A DNA stretch of 5,172 nt from Cupriavidus sp. (lineage in GTDB: Bacteria > Pseudomonadota > Gammaproteobacteria > Burkholderiales > Burkholderiaceae). A program made the position numbers and the translations under genes. The notes below the pieces were generated by a model, which was not told the DNA's origin, ran no database searches, and saw nothing but the letters and a program-made list of their open reading frames with translations. Location: assembly GCA_013362725.1 (NCBI GenBank), contig JABFVP010000067.1:1-5172 (forward strand), written 5' to 3'. Shown here piece after piece: positions 4,764-5,172 of this stretch (its first letter is position 1; every line of letters starts with the position of its first letter).

Positions 4764-5172
4764 CTCGGTGTTCCTCGTTGCGCCCGGCGGCGCCGCTCGC
4801 GGCGGCCGGCGCGGTCGGCGCGGGTTGGATTTGCGCCTGCACGGCGCGGCGGATTTTTTCGATCAGGCCCGCATCGATCACGGGCCTGGTGGGCACGACC
4901 CAGATGCGCGGGTCGTCAAAGCGCTCGCATTTTACGGCATCCTTCTCGGTGATCAGGATCACGTCCGCATGGAGCGCATCGTCGTTGCCGGCGAACGGGT
5001 CGTCGGCGAAATCGTAGTGGTCGGGCAGCGGCATCGTCGCCGTGGGCGTCAGGCCCGCGCGGCGCAGGCTGGCAAAGAACCGTTCCGGATTGCCGATGCC
5101 GGCCGCAGCCAGCACGCGCTTGCCCGCGAACTGCGCCACCGGGCGCGCCATGGTGGGGTCGTTGAGCTGCCA
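4744..5172 (-). CDS. lpxK: Tetraacyldisaccharide 4'-kinase, C-terminal part (runs off the window)
   Basis: The last 142 codons of a leftward gene whose start lies beyond base 5172. LpxK is an inner-membrane-associated kinase that adds the 4' phosphate to the lipid A precursor. The N-terminal P-loop is outside the window. The visible C-terminal half shows AAGIGNPERFF (23–33 of the visible part), LPDHYDF (49–55) and the conserved ITEKDAVKC (74–82). From about visible residue 112 the protein ends in a low-complexity Ala/Pro-rich tail (QIQPAPTAPAAASGAAGRN…), not part of the conserved fold. The internal ATG at 5151 is not the start, since the frame continues as WQLNDPT in LpxK-like sequence to the edge. 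First gene of the visible lpxK–Trm112-like–kdsB operon. Confidence 0.95.
   Translation of the reverse strand, partial: WQLNDPTMARPVAQFAGKRVLAAAGIGNPERFFASLRRAGLTPTATMPLPDHYDFADDPFAGNDDALHADVILITEKDAVKCERFDDPRIWVVPTRPVIDAGLIEKIRRAVQAQIQPAPTAPAAASGAAGRNEEHRDGQPAA

Noticed and set aside
3983..5017. 344-codon plus-strand open frame opposite kdsB, the Trm112-like gene and lpxK
   Set aside because: It is antisense to three well-supported genes and Ser/Ala/Arg-rich without motifs.

Overview
The window is GC-rich chromosomal DNA from a betaproteobacterium, most likely Burkholderiaceae and closest in feel to Cupriavidus/Ralstonia. The reasons are the lpxK–Trm112-like–kdsB–adk gene order, the zinc-free Gram-negative type of adenylate kinase and the codon/GC style. 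The genus is an inference from memory of protein sequences, not from a search. No rRNA, tRNA, CRISPR array, transposase or phage gene is visible.

Layout. (a) 1–164 is a divergent intergenic region. A leftward gene starts at base 10 (only MQQ is visible) with a good ribosome binding site, and a rightward XRE/MmyB-type regulator starts at 165. Promoter-like and operator-like repeats lie between them. (b) The regulator (165–974) and a leftward short-chain dehydrogenase (993–1751) converge on a strong GC hairpin at 959–986 that contains the regulator's stop codon. (c) The dehydrogenase is of the 3-hydroxyacyl-CoA dehydrogenase type II family. It has a sigma70-like promoter (1797–1824) and a perfect 14-bp palindrome placed just downstream of it, resembling operators of fatty-acid/branched-chain amino-acid catabolism regulators. 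(d) 1870–2580 is a compact type II toxin–antitoxin operon: Phd/YefM-type antitoxin plus PIN-domain (VapC-like) toxin. Its palindromic operator overlaps the promoter, and the antitoxin stop and toxin start overlap as GTGA. It is less GC-rich than its surroundings and looks like an accessory insertion between core genes. (e) A textbook bidirectional terminator (2615–2644) serves both the toxin gene and adk. (f) Leftward adk (2670–3335) is followed by a 403-base gene-free stretch, then leftward kdsB (3739–4548), a small Trm112-like gene (4560–4763) and the 3' end of lpxK (4744 to the window edge).

How the genes work together. lpxK, the Trm112-like gene and kdsB form a tight leftward operon. LpxK phosphorylates the lipid A precursor and KdsB activates KDO for attachment to lipid A, so this is an LPS inner-core operon. 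adk supplies ADP/AMP interconversion and probably has its own leader. The dehydrogenase is likely a beta-oxidation or branched-chain catabolism enzyme. The toxin–antitoxin pair is self-contained.

I found no clearly novel multi-gene system. The points most worth a second look are regulatory: the operator palindromes of the dehydrogenase and the toxin–antitoxin operon, the near-leaderless regulator with repeated half-sites, and the long adk leader.
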